From assembly GCA_035995205.1 (NCBI GenBank), contig DASYKS010000093.1:1-64000 (forward strand): a stretch of DNA of 64,000 nucleotides, read 5' to 3'. The stretch comes from DASYKS01 sp035995205 (GTDB lineage Bacteria > Acidobacteriota > Thermoanaerobaculia > Multivoradales > UBA5704). Every line of letters starts with the position of its first letter. Within the stretch, counting starts at the first letter, position 1. Both the position numbers and the translations under genes were made by a program. Positions 32,033 through 41,287 of this stretch are shown here, piece after piece. The notes beneath the pieces were generated by a model. It saw only the letters and a program-made list of their open reading frames with translations, did not search any database and was not told the origin of the DNA.

Positions 32033-33928
32033 ATGCCGCCGCCCCGCCCCATGCTCGACGACCTGGAGCTTACCCAAGCGCAGCGCATCGCGTCCTCGGA
32101 CGAGCAGGTGTTCGCCGAGCACGCGGTACCCGCGCTGGAAGGGGATTTCCTCCAGGATCTCGGCCGGCGCGCGGTGCGGATCGAGGCGTCCGCCGTGCTC
32201 TCCGGACCGGAGGCGAAAGACAAGGTGGCCGACCTGCGGGAGAAGTTCCGCGTCGCGGAGCCGATGCCGTTTACCGCCGACATCGCGACCGCCACGCGGG
32301 TCGATCCCGTGCTGGTCGAATCGCTCGCGATCCGCGAGCGGGCCGGCCGGCCGGAGGCGTTCGAGGTGGCGATCGCGCTGCGCGAATTCATCGCGCCACC
32401 GGTGCCCGAAACGGAAAATCCGCCGATCATTCCCCCCGATCCACCGGTCGAAGAGATCGGCTCGCTCCAGGTCACGGTGCTGGTCGAAGGGCGGCCGGAG
32501 TTCGATTTTTCGACCGTCACCGTGACCGCTACCGGCACGCGGGACACCGGCGAGACGCTCGACCGGCCCCTGACCGGCAGGAGCGGCAACGTCTGGACCG
32601 AAGACGGTTTTCCGCCGGGGAAGTACACGATCAACGCGGTGGTCGAAAGTCCGGAGCCGATGTCGGGCGCGGCGCCCGCGAACGTGCGGCCGGGCGAGGT
32701 CACCGAGGTGACGATCACTTTGCGCCCCGGCGCGCAGATCGCCAAGGCGTTCATCATCCATTACCGGTTCGACAGCGCGTTCGTCGAGCCCTGCCTGCGC
32801 GAAGTGCTCTCCCGCGCGGTCGATTACTCGAACGCCCATCCGAACGAGAAGTTGCTGGTGGTCGGCCATACCGACCGCGCCGGCTCGGGCGACTACAACC
32901 AGTTCCTCTCCGAGCGCCGGGCGCGCGGCGTCTACGCGTTCCTCACGTTCGGCACCGAGCGCGACAAGGCGATCGAAGAGTGGGATCAGCTCCGCCGCCC
33001 GGCGAGCGGGACGCCGGGGCTCGCCGACAGCTGGGCCGAGCGCGAGCAGCAGTACATGCTCCAGGATCTCGGTTTTTACGTCGGCAATATCGACGAGAAA
33101 CTGAGCCCGGATTTGACCGCGGCGACCGTGCGCTTCCAGACCGATCGCGGCCTTGCGGCAGACGGCGTGATGGGCGACGACACCTGGCAGGCGCTGGTGA
33201 CCGCGTACCTCGAACAGGATTCGTTCGCGATCCCCGAGGCGCGCCTGTTCCGCAATGCCAAAGGCGCGTGCAACGGCGGGCCGCTCAAGTGGCTCGGCTG
33301 CGGCGAGCAGGTGCCGGTCCGAAACACCGAGGACGCCTGGCGGCCGAATCGCCGGACCGAGCTGCTGTTCGTACGCGCGACGGAGATCCCTGGCGAGGTG
33401 GCAAAGCCGGTGACGTTCGATCGGCCGACCCCCGGCTTCGTCGGCAGCACGTGGTGCCTCGGGCCGGGCAATCCGAACCAGCGCCAAGGTTTCGCCACCC
33501 GCGATCCGAACGAGCGCGGCAAGTGGCTGATCCAACCGGCGGAGCCGGGCAAGGTGAAAGTGGAAGGGCAGATCGTCTTCGAGGACGGCTCGCCGGTGCC
33601 GAATGCGCAGTTCGCGCTCGCCGCGGCCGACGGCGAATATCTGCACACCAACGAGGGCGGCGAGCCCGATCTCGGCGAGGTGCCGCGGACCACCGCGTTC
33701 TCGCCCGATCATCCGACCCAGGCCGGCCGGCCGATCCCCGACCGCGCGGACGCCGAAGGCAAGTTCTCGTACCCGAAGGAGACACCCGAAGGGGTCTACA
33801 TCCTGGAGCTGTTCGGGCTCTCGCGCCCGGAGGTCGCCCGCGCGGGCGACGACGCGCCGGAAGAGGCGCGCGGCAACATCGTCTGTCTTCACTTCGAGCC
33901 GGGCGGCGGCTCGGTGGTCGTTCGGTGA
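32033..33928 (+). CDS. Baseplate-like / OmpA / peptidoglycan-binding fusion protein
   Basis: A 631-residue mosaic. Residues 1-123 repeat the hub-like domain of the gene at 30990. Residues 145-235 are a beta-sandwich with carboxypeptidase-regulatory features (GKYTINAVVESPEPM). An OmpA-type domain begins at 240 (IHYRFDSAFVEPCL, VGHTDRAGSGDYNQFLSERRA). A peptidoglycan-binding-1 domain is inserted at about 337-395 (MLQDLGFYVGNIDEKLSPD, VRFQTDRGLAADGVMGDDTW). The OmpA end NRRTELLF follows near 440, and a second regulatory-like beta domain closes the protein. It could attach the tail to the cell wall, or dock on the target wall. Confidence 0.75.
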   Translation: MPPPRPMLDDLELTQAQRIASSDEQVFAEHAVPALEGDFLQDLGRRAVRIEASAVLSGPEAKDKVADLREKFRVAEPMPFTADIATATRVDPVLVESLAIRERAGRPEAFEVAIALREFIAPPVPETENPPIIPPDPPVEEIGSLQVTVLVEGRPEFDFSTVTVTATGTRDTGETLDRPLTGRSGNVWTEDGFPPGKYTINAVVESPEPMSGAAPANVRPGEVTEVTITLRPGAQIAKAFIIHYRFDSAFVEPCLREVLSRAVDYSNAHPNEKLLVVGHTDRAGSGDYNQFLSERRARGVYAFLTFGTERDKAIEEWDQLRRPASGTPGLADSWAEREQQYMLQDLGFYVGNIDEKLSPDLTAATVRFQTDRGLAADGVMGDDTWQALVTAYLEQDSFAIPEARLFRNAKGACNGGPLKWLGCGEQVPVRNTEDAWRPNRRTELLFVRATEIPGEVAKPVTFDRPTPGFVGSTWCLGPGNPNQRQGFATRDPNERGKWLIQPAEPGKVKVEGQIVFEDGSPVPNAQFALAAADGEYLHTNEGGEPDLGEVPRTTAFSPDHPTQAGRPIPDRADAEGKFSYPKETPEGVYILELFGLSRPEVARAGDDAPEEARGNIVCLHFEPGGGSVVVR

Positions 33929-33938
33929 GGCCGGCGCG

Positions 33939-36900
33939 ATGGGCGAAAAGCAAAAGGGCGTGGTCCAGCGTCTACCGGTCGTGCCGTCGCCGATCGCCGG
34001 GACGTTCACGTTTCCGGGCCATCGCGCGGCGCCCACCGTGCCGCTTCCCGTGATGGTTCGGCGGCCGCACACGAACCCCGCGCGAGTGGAGTTGAAGATC
34101 GGCGTCTCGCGCCGCTTTCGCGGCACGGGAGGCACGCTCGAAGAGAGCGGCCACGCCGTGGCGTTCCGCTGGTTCGGAAAAGCGGTCGGCGGACCGGCGG
34201 TGATCATTCCCCCCAGCGGCCTGCCGCTCACCGCGGCGCAGCTGAACCGCGGCTTTCATCTGTTCGCGGAGAGCAACGTGCCGAGCGAATCGGTCGGCGA
34301 CTACGTGCTCACCCTGGTCCTTGCCGGCGGCCCCGATCCGCTCGCGACACCGCCCGCGTCGGTCGCCTTGACGGCGGTGCGGTTGACGCTCGACGTCTTT
34401 CCGCCCGGTCCGCGGTTCGGTCCCGGCGCCCCTGGGCCGATGCCCGAGCCGCCGGCTGCGGCGCCGCCGGCCGGCACCGCGACCGACAAGTGGTTTCTCG
34501 GCCGAACCGTGAACGTCCAGGATGCCCCGCTCTCCGAAGCTAGAGCGCATCTCCACGTCCCCCTGGTCGAGCCGTCCGGATTCGCCGGGAACCTGTCGTT
34601 GCGCCAGCGGGCGCTCTCGGGGGTGACCTTGGGAAAAGACACGGCGCGCGCGGCGTTGTTCGATGACGACAACGAGCCGCCGCTGCCCGGAGCGCCGCCG
34701 GTTGTAAACGTTGCGCACACCAACCCGTTCGCGTTTCCGCCGCCCTCCATCGTCGGCCGCGACTTCTTCGTCGAGGGGCGCGCGCTCGGTGCGGCCCGGC
34801 GCGACGTCGCGTTCCAGCTGGGCTTCGAAGGAGGCGAGCCGGACGGCGACCGGGTGGCGTTCACGGTCGGCGTCGGCTGCTCGATTTCGATCGCCAACCC
34901 GTTGCGCGCGGTGGTGCTCAAGAAGGCGCGGACGAAACCGGCGCGGCAGCCGTTGACCTTGCGGACCCGGCTGCCGTTTTCCGGCACCGGCTTGCTCGAT
35001 CGATCGCTGTTCTTGATCGCCGTCGACCTTTTCCGCGCGGCCACCGGGGGTGTCGAGCTCAAGTTCGACGGCGTGGACAACCGCTTCACCGGGAAGGAGC
35101 TTTCGGACGGCCTCACGCTGTTCGCCGCAGGCCGTACCCGCAGTGGCGCGGTCGACGACTACCGGCTCACCCTCACTCTCGAAGGAGGATCACCTCCCGC
35201 GGGACTGCCGGCGGAAGCGAAGATGACGACGGTCGAGCTGACCCTCGACGTCTTCCTTTCGCGCCTGGCGGCCGGGGGAGCCGGGCCGCTGATGCCGACG
35301 GCGGATCGCGACGCGACCGGTCGTTTCGTTCAGGTCGCGAGCCCGACCGCAAGCCACGAGCGGGCGCACCTGATCGTCAGGCCGCCGAACCCGAACCTTT
35401 CGTGCGATCTGATCCTGCGCGCTCTCGGGGCCGCGCCCGCGGCGGTTCGCTTGTTTACCGAGGAGAATGCCGGTGTCGGCCGAGAGGTGATCCTGCCGGA
35501 GAAGATCGCCTCGGCCAGTACCTCCATTGGCGACTTCGACCGCTTCGCCGAAGGGCTGCGGTCAAGCGCCGCGGCGCTCGACACCGGCTTCCAGCTCGGC
35601 ATCGACACGCTCGAAGTCGACGGCGACCGGGTGCCGATGACCGCGCTGGAATTCGCCGTCTGCGATGATGACACGGTCGCCTCCCCGCCTCTTCCGACGG
35701 TCCGCTTCGGGCTCTGGGACCAGGCGTACAACCCGGGTCCGGCGGCGACGCCGAACCAGACCACCCTGCGGGCCAATTTCATCGACGCCGACCGGCGACG
35801 TTTCCATTTTCACCTCCGCGGCCCGCTCGGAGCGGCGACCCTCGCGACGAGCTGGCGGACCGTGCGGGCGGACCGCACGACCGCGGACGATGCTCCTGCG
35901 TCCCAGGTGCTGACGCTCAATACGCCGGCAGGCGGAGGGCGGCTGGTCTCGCCCGGGGTGATGCTGGTGATCGACGACACCGATGCCGCGAAGCCGACGC
36001 CGGTGGCCCGCGGGGCGGCAGAGCACCGTCTGCGCCGCGCGCGCCTGGACGGCTTCGTCCGGGCGGAGATTCCACCGGCGCCCGGACAGCTCCATCGCCT
36101 GGTGATCCCGGTCTTCGATCGCGCGACGCCGTTCAGTACGACCTCGGCGAGCGTCGCGGCCGGCGGAGGGGCCGCCTCGGTCGTGGTTCCGGCGGCGATG
36201 AAAGGGACCGCCGCGACCGGCGCGCGCTGGCAGATCAAGGTCGGCACTCACCTGGTGGTCGATACCGGCGCCGCCCAGGAAGAGGTGACGGTGACCGCGG
36301 TAGCCGCCGCGTCGTTCACCGCGACCTTCGCCAACGCCCACAACGGCGGAGCCGGTCCGATCCAGATCGCCGGGACGACCGACGAGCGGCGGCGGCTCTC
36401 CGTGCGGGTGGTGCGCTACAACAACGCCGCGGATCCGACCTATGTCTCGGCGCGCAACGGCGACATCGGCGACCAGTTCACCCACGCGAATCTGCGCTGG
36501 AACCAGGTGGGCTTGCAGATCGACGCGGGGGCCACGGCGGATCGCACGATTCCTGCAGGAGCGCTCGACGGCACCGGAAAATTTCCTTTCGCTCACCCCA
36601 ACGGCGCGACGGAGCAGGCGGCGCTCGCGGATCTGATCCCGATCACACCGGACAACACGATCACCGCGGTGTTCGTCGACATGACCGGGGCCAACGCCTA
36701 CGCCGCGATCCTGCCGACCCTTCCCGTGCCGCTGCCGGCCGGGGGCACGGTCACGATGGGCGACCGGTACTTCATTTTTCTCCAAACCCGGCTCGATCCG
36801 GACGACGAGACGCTGGCGCACGAGCTTTACCACGTGCTCCACAACCGGGGGCATGCCGCGGGCCTCGCGGTGCCGGACCAGTTTTTCACCTACAACACCA

Positions 36901-37121
36901 ACCCGCCTGGCAACTTGGTCTTCCCGCGCGGGCTCGTGCTGCCGGATTCGCTGATCTATCGGCGGATCCAGGTTCTCAACTCCGCCAATCCGAACCTCGA
37001 TCCGAACAACGATGACGTTTTGAACTGGTTCCGCCGACCGCGAACCGCGCGATTCCCCACCCTCTCCAACTTGAACCCGGCGACCGCAACCACCGGCAAC
37101 AACCTGACCGAGGACTTCTAA
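33939..37121 (+). CDS. Putative effector A: duplicated N-terminal module + HEXXH metalloprotease
   Basis: A 1060-residue protein; the start at 33939 is matched by the paralogue's start. The first ~560 residues are shared with the protein at 37560 (for example GTATDKWFLGRTVNVQDA and FHLFAESNVPS are identical in both). They consist of two related beta-rich modules, each with a DxxFQLG...DGDRV element. The unique C-terminal half contains HELYHVLHNRGH (residues 961-972), a zinc-protease HEXXH with a third His six residues on. No signal peptide. In a tail operon this suggests a cargo or tail-bound enzyme; the target is unknown. Confidence 0.65.
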   Translation: MGEKQKGVVQRLPVVPSPIAGTFTFPGHRAAPTVPLPVMVRRPHTNPARVELKIGVSRRFRGTGGTLEESGHAVAFRWFGKAVGGPAVIIPPSGLPLTAAQLNRGFHLFAESNVPSESVGDYVLTLVLAGGPDPLATPPASVALTAVRLTLDVFPPGPRFGPGAPGPMPEPPAAAPPAGTATDKWFLGRTVNVQDAPLSEARAHLHVPLVEPSGFAGNLSLRQRALSGVTLGKDTARAALFDDDNEPPLPGAPPVVNVAHTNPFAFPPPSIVGRDFFVEGRALGAARRDVAFQLGFEGGEPDGDRVAFTVGVGCSISIANPLRAVVLKKARTKPARQPLTLRTRLPFSGTGLLDRSLFLIAVDLFRAATGGVELKFDGVDNRFTGKELSDGLTLFAAGRTRSGAVDDYRLTLTLEGGSPPAGLPAEAKMTTVELTLDVFLSRLAAGGAGPLMPTADRDATGRFVQVASPTASHERAHLIVRPPNPNLSCDLILRALGAAPAAVRLFTEENAGVGREVILPEKIASASTSIGDFDRFAEGLRSSAAALDTGFQLGIDTLEVDGDRVPMTALEFAVCDDDTVASPPLPTVRFGLWDQAYNPGPAATPNQTTLRANFIDADRRRFHFHLRGPLGAATLATSWRTVRADRTTADDAPASQVLTLNTPAGGGRLVSPGVMLVIDDTDAAKPTPVARGAAEHRLRRARLDGFVRAEIPPAPGQLHRLVIPVFDRATPFSTTSASVAAGGGAASVVVPAAMKGTAATGARWQIKVGTHLVVDTGAAQEEVTVTAVAAASFTATFANAHNGGAGPIQIAGTTDERRRLSVRVVRYNNAADPTYVSARNGDIGDQFTHANLRWNQVGLQIDAGATADRTIPAGALDGTGKFPFAHPNGATEQAALADLIPITPDNTITAVFVDMTGANAYAAILPTLPVPLPAGGTVTMGDRYFIFLQTRLDPDDETLAHELYHVLHNRGHAAGLAVPDQFFTYNTNPPGNLVFPRGLVLPDSLIYRRIQVLNSANPNLDPNNDDVLNWFRRPRTARFPTLSNLNPATATTGNNLTEDF

Positions 37122-37131
37122 GGAGCGCGCC

Positions 37132-37563
37132 ATGGCAGCGAACGCCGAGAATGCCGAGAACGCCGAGATCGAACGCGCCGTGAGCCTGATCGTGGGCGGA
37201 GACTTCACCCCCGCGTCGATGAGCCCGGAAGGCTACGCCGAGGTGGCGGAGAGCGCCGTCGCGCAGGCCGACGCCTATCTCGACGCCTTCGAACGGCTCT
37301 ACCTGGGCGCCCGCTTCGACGCCGAGCTGCATTCGCGGATTCATGCCACGGTGCTGCTCCAACTGCTCGCCGCGGCGGCGCCCGAGCGCGTCCGCGCGCT
37401 CGCCGCAAGCCTCCTCAAGCAGTACGACGCCGTGCTCGTGATCTACGACCAGTTCCCGGATAAAGCGATGCTCGACGACGTGCTTCCTCCCCGCACCGCG
37501 AACTACCTGATCCGATTGAGCGAGCGCCGCCGCGAGCTCGAACGCCTTGCGGAGGGGCCGTGA
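37132..37563 (+). CDS. Small helical protein between the two effector-like genes
   Basis: A 143-residue, mainly helical protein (EIERAVSLIVGGDFTPASMS, LHSRIHATVLLQLLAAAAPE, TANYLIRLSERRRELERLAE). ATG at 37132 follows AAGGAG. Its stop overlaps the GTG start of effector-like gene B by 4 bp. It has no recognised family. Position suggests an immunity protein or loading chaperone for gene A or B, but nothing in the sequence proves this. Confidence 0.5.
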   Translation: MAANAENAENAEIERAVSLIVGGDFTPASMSPEGYAEVAESAVAQADAYLDAFERLYLGARFDAELHSRIHATVLLQLLAAAAPERVRALAASLLKQYDAVLVIYDQFPDKAMLDDVLPPRTANYLIRLSERRRELERLAEGP

Positions 37564-40500
37564 TCGATCCGCAGAAAGGAGTGATCCAGCGGGTGCCGGT
37601 GCCGCCGTCGCCGATTGCGGGAACGTTCACGTTTCCGGCGAACAAGACTGCGCCGACCGTGCCGATCCCGGTGATGGTCCAGCGCCCGCACACCGCGCCC
37701 GCGCGGGTGGAGGTCGTGGTCGGCGTGTCGCGCACGTTCCGCGGTACGGGAGGATTGCTCGAAGAGAAGGGTCACACCGTTTCGTTCCGCTGGTTCGACA
37801 AAGCCAAGGGCGGCACTTTGGTCCCCATCCCCGTGAACGGTCTGCCGCTTACCGCGGCGCAGCTCAACAAGGGATTCCACCTGTTCGCCGAGAGCAACGT
37901 GCCGAGCGGAACGGTCGGCGATTACGTGCTCACCCTGGTGCTCGCGGGCGGCCCCGATCCGCTCGCGACACCGCCCGCGAGCGTCGGATTGACGGCGGTT
38001 CGCTTGACGCTCGACGTCTTCCCGCCGGGGCCGACCTCCGGCCCCGGCGTGCCCGCGCCGATGCCCGAACCGCCCGCAACCGCTCCGCCCGCCGGCACGG
38101 CGACCGACAAGTGGTTCCTCGGCCGGACGGTAAACGTCCAGGACGCGGCGCTCTCCCAAGCCCGGGCGCGGATCCACGCGCGCCAGGAGCCCTCCGGCTT
38201 TTCCGGGAACCTTTCGATCCGCCAACGCGCGCTCGCCGGAACGACGCTGGGCAAAGACTCCGCCCGGGCGGCGCTCCTGGACGACGATCCGAGCGCTCCT
38301 CTCCCCTCGACCGTGGCGCATGCGAATCCGTTCGTGTTTCCCGCGATCATCTCCGGGCAGGATTTCTTCGTCGAGGGACGGGCGCTCAGCGCGAAGGCGC
38401 GCGACGTCGCGTTCCAGCTCGGCTTCGACGGCGGGGAGCCGGACGGCGACCGGGTGGCTTTCACGGTCGGGGTCGGCAGCTCAATTACGATCGGCAATAC
38501 GCTGCGCGCCGTGTTGGTCAAGAAGGCGCCCGCCAACACCGCGCGCCAGCCGGTCACGCTGAGGGCGAACCTCGCGTTTGCCGGCAACGGATCGTTCGAC
38601 GTGACGGCCGGCAATACTCCCATCAAGGTTCAGTTCTTCGCCGCGGCCAACGGCGGAGCGGCGCTGCCGCTGCCGATCGTCGCTCCGGGCGCGCGGCTCT
38701 CGTCGGCCGCGGGATTTCAGCTGTTCGTCGAAGGGGTCGCGCGGAGCGCGAGCGTCGATGAGCTGGTGCTTTCTCTTACTCTCTCGGGCGGCGCCAATCC
38801 CGAAGGTCTGCCGGCGACGGCGAAGATGACCGCCATCGAGCTGACCCTCGACTTCTGCGCGCCGCGCCTCACGCCGCGGGTTGAGCCTGTGCCTCTGCCC
38901 GCCGCGGCGAAGAGCCGGCCCGGCCGGACGGTGCAGATTCGCGAAGCCGATCAGAGCCACCAGCGCGCGATGTTGATCGTTCACAAGACCCAGCCCAAGA
39001 TCATTACCGACCTGGTGATCGAAGCGGTGGGCCAAGGCGGCCCGTCGCGGCTCGCGATGTTCACTGACGAGACTCCCGCCGCCGCCCAAGTCGCTGTGGC
39101 CTCGCCGCACACCCTGACCTTTCTAGAGCTTGAGCTGGCGGACCCGAAAATCTTCATCGAAGGGACCTCCGTCAGCACGGGAGTGCGCGATACGAGTATT
39201 CGGCTCGGCATCCCCGGCCTCGACCCCGAGGGCGACCGGATCGACACCACGGTCTACGGCGACCTGTCGGTGGCCGGGCCGTTCCCGGTGGGGGAGAAGG
39301 ATTACACCCGCGCCGCGAACTTCGCGATCGCGGCCCGGACCGAGATGCTCTCGGCTCTCACGGTGGCGGAGTCGGGGCTTGCCGCCGCCGCGACGAACGA
39401 CGCGGTCGACGTACAGATCCGCGGTTTGATCCGTTATCCCGCGACGATCGCGGGAGCGAACCGTCCCATTTCGACTCTGCTCGACAATTATCCGCTGGTG
39501 ATCCTCGCCCACGGCAACCACGTGCCGGCCGGGGGCGCCCGCGTCAACAGCCACGACGGGTTGGAGTACCTCGCCCGGCATCTCGCGAGCTACGGCTACG
39601 TCGCCGCCACCGTCGATCTCGAAGACATGAACTACCACCGCGCGATCGATCCCCTCGATTTCATCGATCGCTTTCCGGCGATCGAGCAACGGGGGTTGAC
39701 GATCCTCGAGCACATCGCCGAAATGGAGACCCGGAACGGCACCGATCCGGACTTCGGCGGCCACATCGACCTCGGCCGGATCGCGTTGGTCGGCCACTCG
39801 CGCGGCGGGGAAGCCGTAGTCTCCGCTGAGGTCTTGAACCGCGCCGTGGGCGGGCCGGGGCGCAACATTCAATCGGTCACGTCGATCGCCCCGACCGACT
39901 TCTTGGGCCTGGTCAACTCGACGACGCCTTACCTGGTGATCTACGGCTCGGCGGACAACGACGTCGCAAGCGGCCACGGCTTTCAGCTCTACGACCGGGC
40001 CACCCGGCGCAAGTCGATGATCTTCGTCGAAGGCGCGATCCACAATCGGTTCTCGACCAATTTCGACTGGCTGGCCCACCTCGACAGCGCCGATGCCCGG
40101 ATGATCAGCGAGGACGACCATCGCAACATCGCGCGGGCCTACGTTCTGGGCTGGACCGAGATGGCGATCCGCGGTCAGCTCGACCACCTGCCGCTGTTCG
40201 ACCGCAACGGCCGGCCCGCGACGGTCGCGGCGGCGGTGCAGATCTTCCACCAATTCCAACAGGTGGCAGGACAGCGGGCGGTGATCGACGACTTCGAACA
40301 GGGGGCGTTCAACCCGGCATTGCCGCAGGGACCGCAGCTGGCGCCACGAGCGGAGCGCAACGGCCTAAACGGAGTGGTCGCCGTCGCCGGCCTAGAGATC
40401 CCCGTCGGTTTGACCGACGCGCGCACCGAGGCGAGCCTCCGGCGGCGCGAGCTGGCGAACTTCTGTCACGACACGTTCGGCGCCATGGTCGCCTGGGCGG

Positions 40501-40910
40501 CGGCCGGCGGAACCTATACGACGCCTTTTGCGGCGAGCAACGTCTCGGGATTTCGCGTCCTCTCGTTCCGCGCCACGCAGCGCTTCGACGTGCCGAAGAA
40601 TCCGAACCCGGCGGGTCTGGTGCCCGGCACGGCGCTCGACCTGTCCGTCCGGCTCACCGATTCCGCCGCGAGGACGGCGCTCGTGCGCGCGGGCTCCGTG
40701 GCGACCCTTCCCTTCCCGTGGAAACGGCCGGCCGCTGAAGGGGGGCCGGATCTCAACAAGTCGGCCTTGCGCACGATCCGCCTGCCGCTGTCGGCCTTCA
40801 CCGACGCCAACAACGCTCTCGCCCTCACGGCGATCGTTTCGATTGCATTTGTCTTCGATCGGCGGGCGAACGGCGAGCTGGCGATCGACGACATCGAATT
40901 CTCGGACTAG
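37560..40910 (+). CDS. Putative effector B: duplicated N-terminal module + alpha/beta hydrolase
   Basis: A 1116-residue paralogue of the protein at 33939, sharing the first ~560 residues. The unique part has an alpha/beta-hydrolase domain (about 620-850): PLVILAHGNHVPAGG oxyanion loop, GHSRGGEA with Ser747, YGSADND with Asp799, and GAIHNRF with His828 as a plausible triad, like chlorophyllase/PET-hydrolase-type enzymes. The last ~230 residues look like a jelly-roll binding domain ending ELAIDDIEF. GTG at 37560. Probably a lipase/esterase-type cargo; the substrate is unknown. Confidence 0.65.
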   Translation: MIDPQKGVIQRVPVPPSPIAGTFTFPANKTAPTVPIPVMVQRPHTAPARVEVVVGVSRTFRGTGGLLEEKGHTVSFRWFDKAKGGTLVPIPVNGLPLTAAQLNKGFHLFAESNVPSGTVGDYVLTLVLAGGPDPLATPPASVGLTAVRLTLDVFPPGPTSGPGVPAPMPEPPATAPPAGTATDKWFLGRTVNVQDAALSQARARIHARQEPSGFSGNLSIRQRALAGTTLGKDSARAALLDDDPSAPLPSTVAHANPFVFPAIISGQDFFVEGRALSAKARDVAFQLGFDGGEPDGDRVAFTVGVGSSITIGNTLRAVLVKKAPANTARQPVTLRANLAFAGNGSFDVTAGNTPIKVQFFAAANGGAALPLPIVAPGARLSSAAGFQLFVEGVARSASVDELVLSLTLSGGANPEGLPATAKMTAIELTLDFCAPRLTPRVEPVPLPAAAKSRPGRTVQIREADQSHQRAMLIVHKTQPKIITDLVIEAVGQGGPSRLAMFTDETPAAAQVAVASPHTLTFLELELADPKIFIEGTSVSTGVRDTSIRLGIPGLDPEGDRIDTTVYGDLSVAGPFPVGEKDYTRAANFAIAARTEMLSALTVAESGLAAAATNDAVDVQIRGLIRYPATIAGANRPISTLLDNYPLVILAHGNHVPAGGARVNSHDGLEYLARHLASYGYVAATVDLEDMNYHRAIDPLDFIDRFPAIEQRGLTILEHIAEMETRNGTDPDFGGHIDLGRIALVGHSRGGEAVVSAEVLNRAVGGPGRNIQSVTSIAPTDFLGLVNSTTPYLVIYGSADNDVASGHGFQLYDRATRRKSMIFVEGAIHNRFSTNFDWLAHLDSADARMISEDDHRNIARAYVLGWTEMAIRGQLDHLPLFDRNGRPATVAAAVQIFHQFQQVAGQRAVIDDFEQGAFNPALPQGPQLAPRAERNGLNGVVAVAGLEIPVGLTDARTEASLRRRELANFCHDTFGAMVAWAAAGGTYTTPFAASNVSGFRVLSFRATQRFDVPKNPNPAGLVPGTALDLSVRLTDSAARTALVRAGSVATLPFPWKRPAAEGGPDLNKSALRTIRLPLSAFTDANNALALTAIVSIAFVFDRRANGELAIDDIEFSD

Positions 40911-40921
40911 GAGGTTTCGCG

Positions 40922-41287
40922 ATGGCACCATCCCAGGGCTACGGCCCGCCGAAGATCGAAGGGGTCCGCGCGGTGCGCGTGGGCGGAGAGGACGCTCTCC
41001 AGGCCCTCGCGCCGGGAGCCGCTGGCCCAAGCCCCCGCGTGCGTCTGGAAGTCCGGGCGGAGGGCTTTACCGGACGCGCGATGCCGCTGTTGATCCGGGT
41101 CGGCGGGCGCGCTTATCGCGCGTCTTCCTTTTCGGCCGATGGCAAGACGGTGTCCTTCATCCTCGACGAGATTCCGCCGGAAGGCGCGGTGATCGAGGTC
41201 GGCTATCCGCCGCACCAGATGGCCGAGCTGCCCGAGCGGTTCTCGCTCTCCATGCTGGAAGACACCGAGCCGGGAGGTGGATCATGA
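40922..41287 (+). CDS. Small beta-rich protein of the tail operon
   Basis: A 121-residue protein, probably an immunoglobulin-like/IPT-type beta sandwich (RVRLEVRAEGFTGRAMPLLI, RAYRASSFSADGKTVSFILD). It has a GGAGG ribosome-binding site and overlaps the gpD gene by 4 bp (ATGA). Function unknown; perhaps a hub decoration or adaptor for the proteins on either side. Confidence 0.55.
   Translation: MAPSQGYGPPKIEGVRAVRVGGEDALQALAPGAAGPSPRVRLEVRAEGFTGRAMPLLIRVGGRAYRASSFSADGKTVSFILDEIPPEGAVIEVGYPPHQMAELPERFSLSMLEDTEPGGGS

Noticed and set aside
31655..34231. 858-codon minus-strand ORF opposite the OmpA fusion gene
   Set aside because: It runs antisense to a gene with OmpA and peptidoglycan-binding motifs and has no recognisable domain of its own.
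33939..40910. Assembly duplication of one gene
   Set aside because: The shared N-terminal parts differ at many residues and the C-terminal halves are unrelated, so this is true paralogy and not a sequencing artefact.
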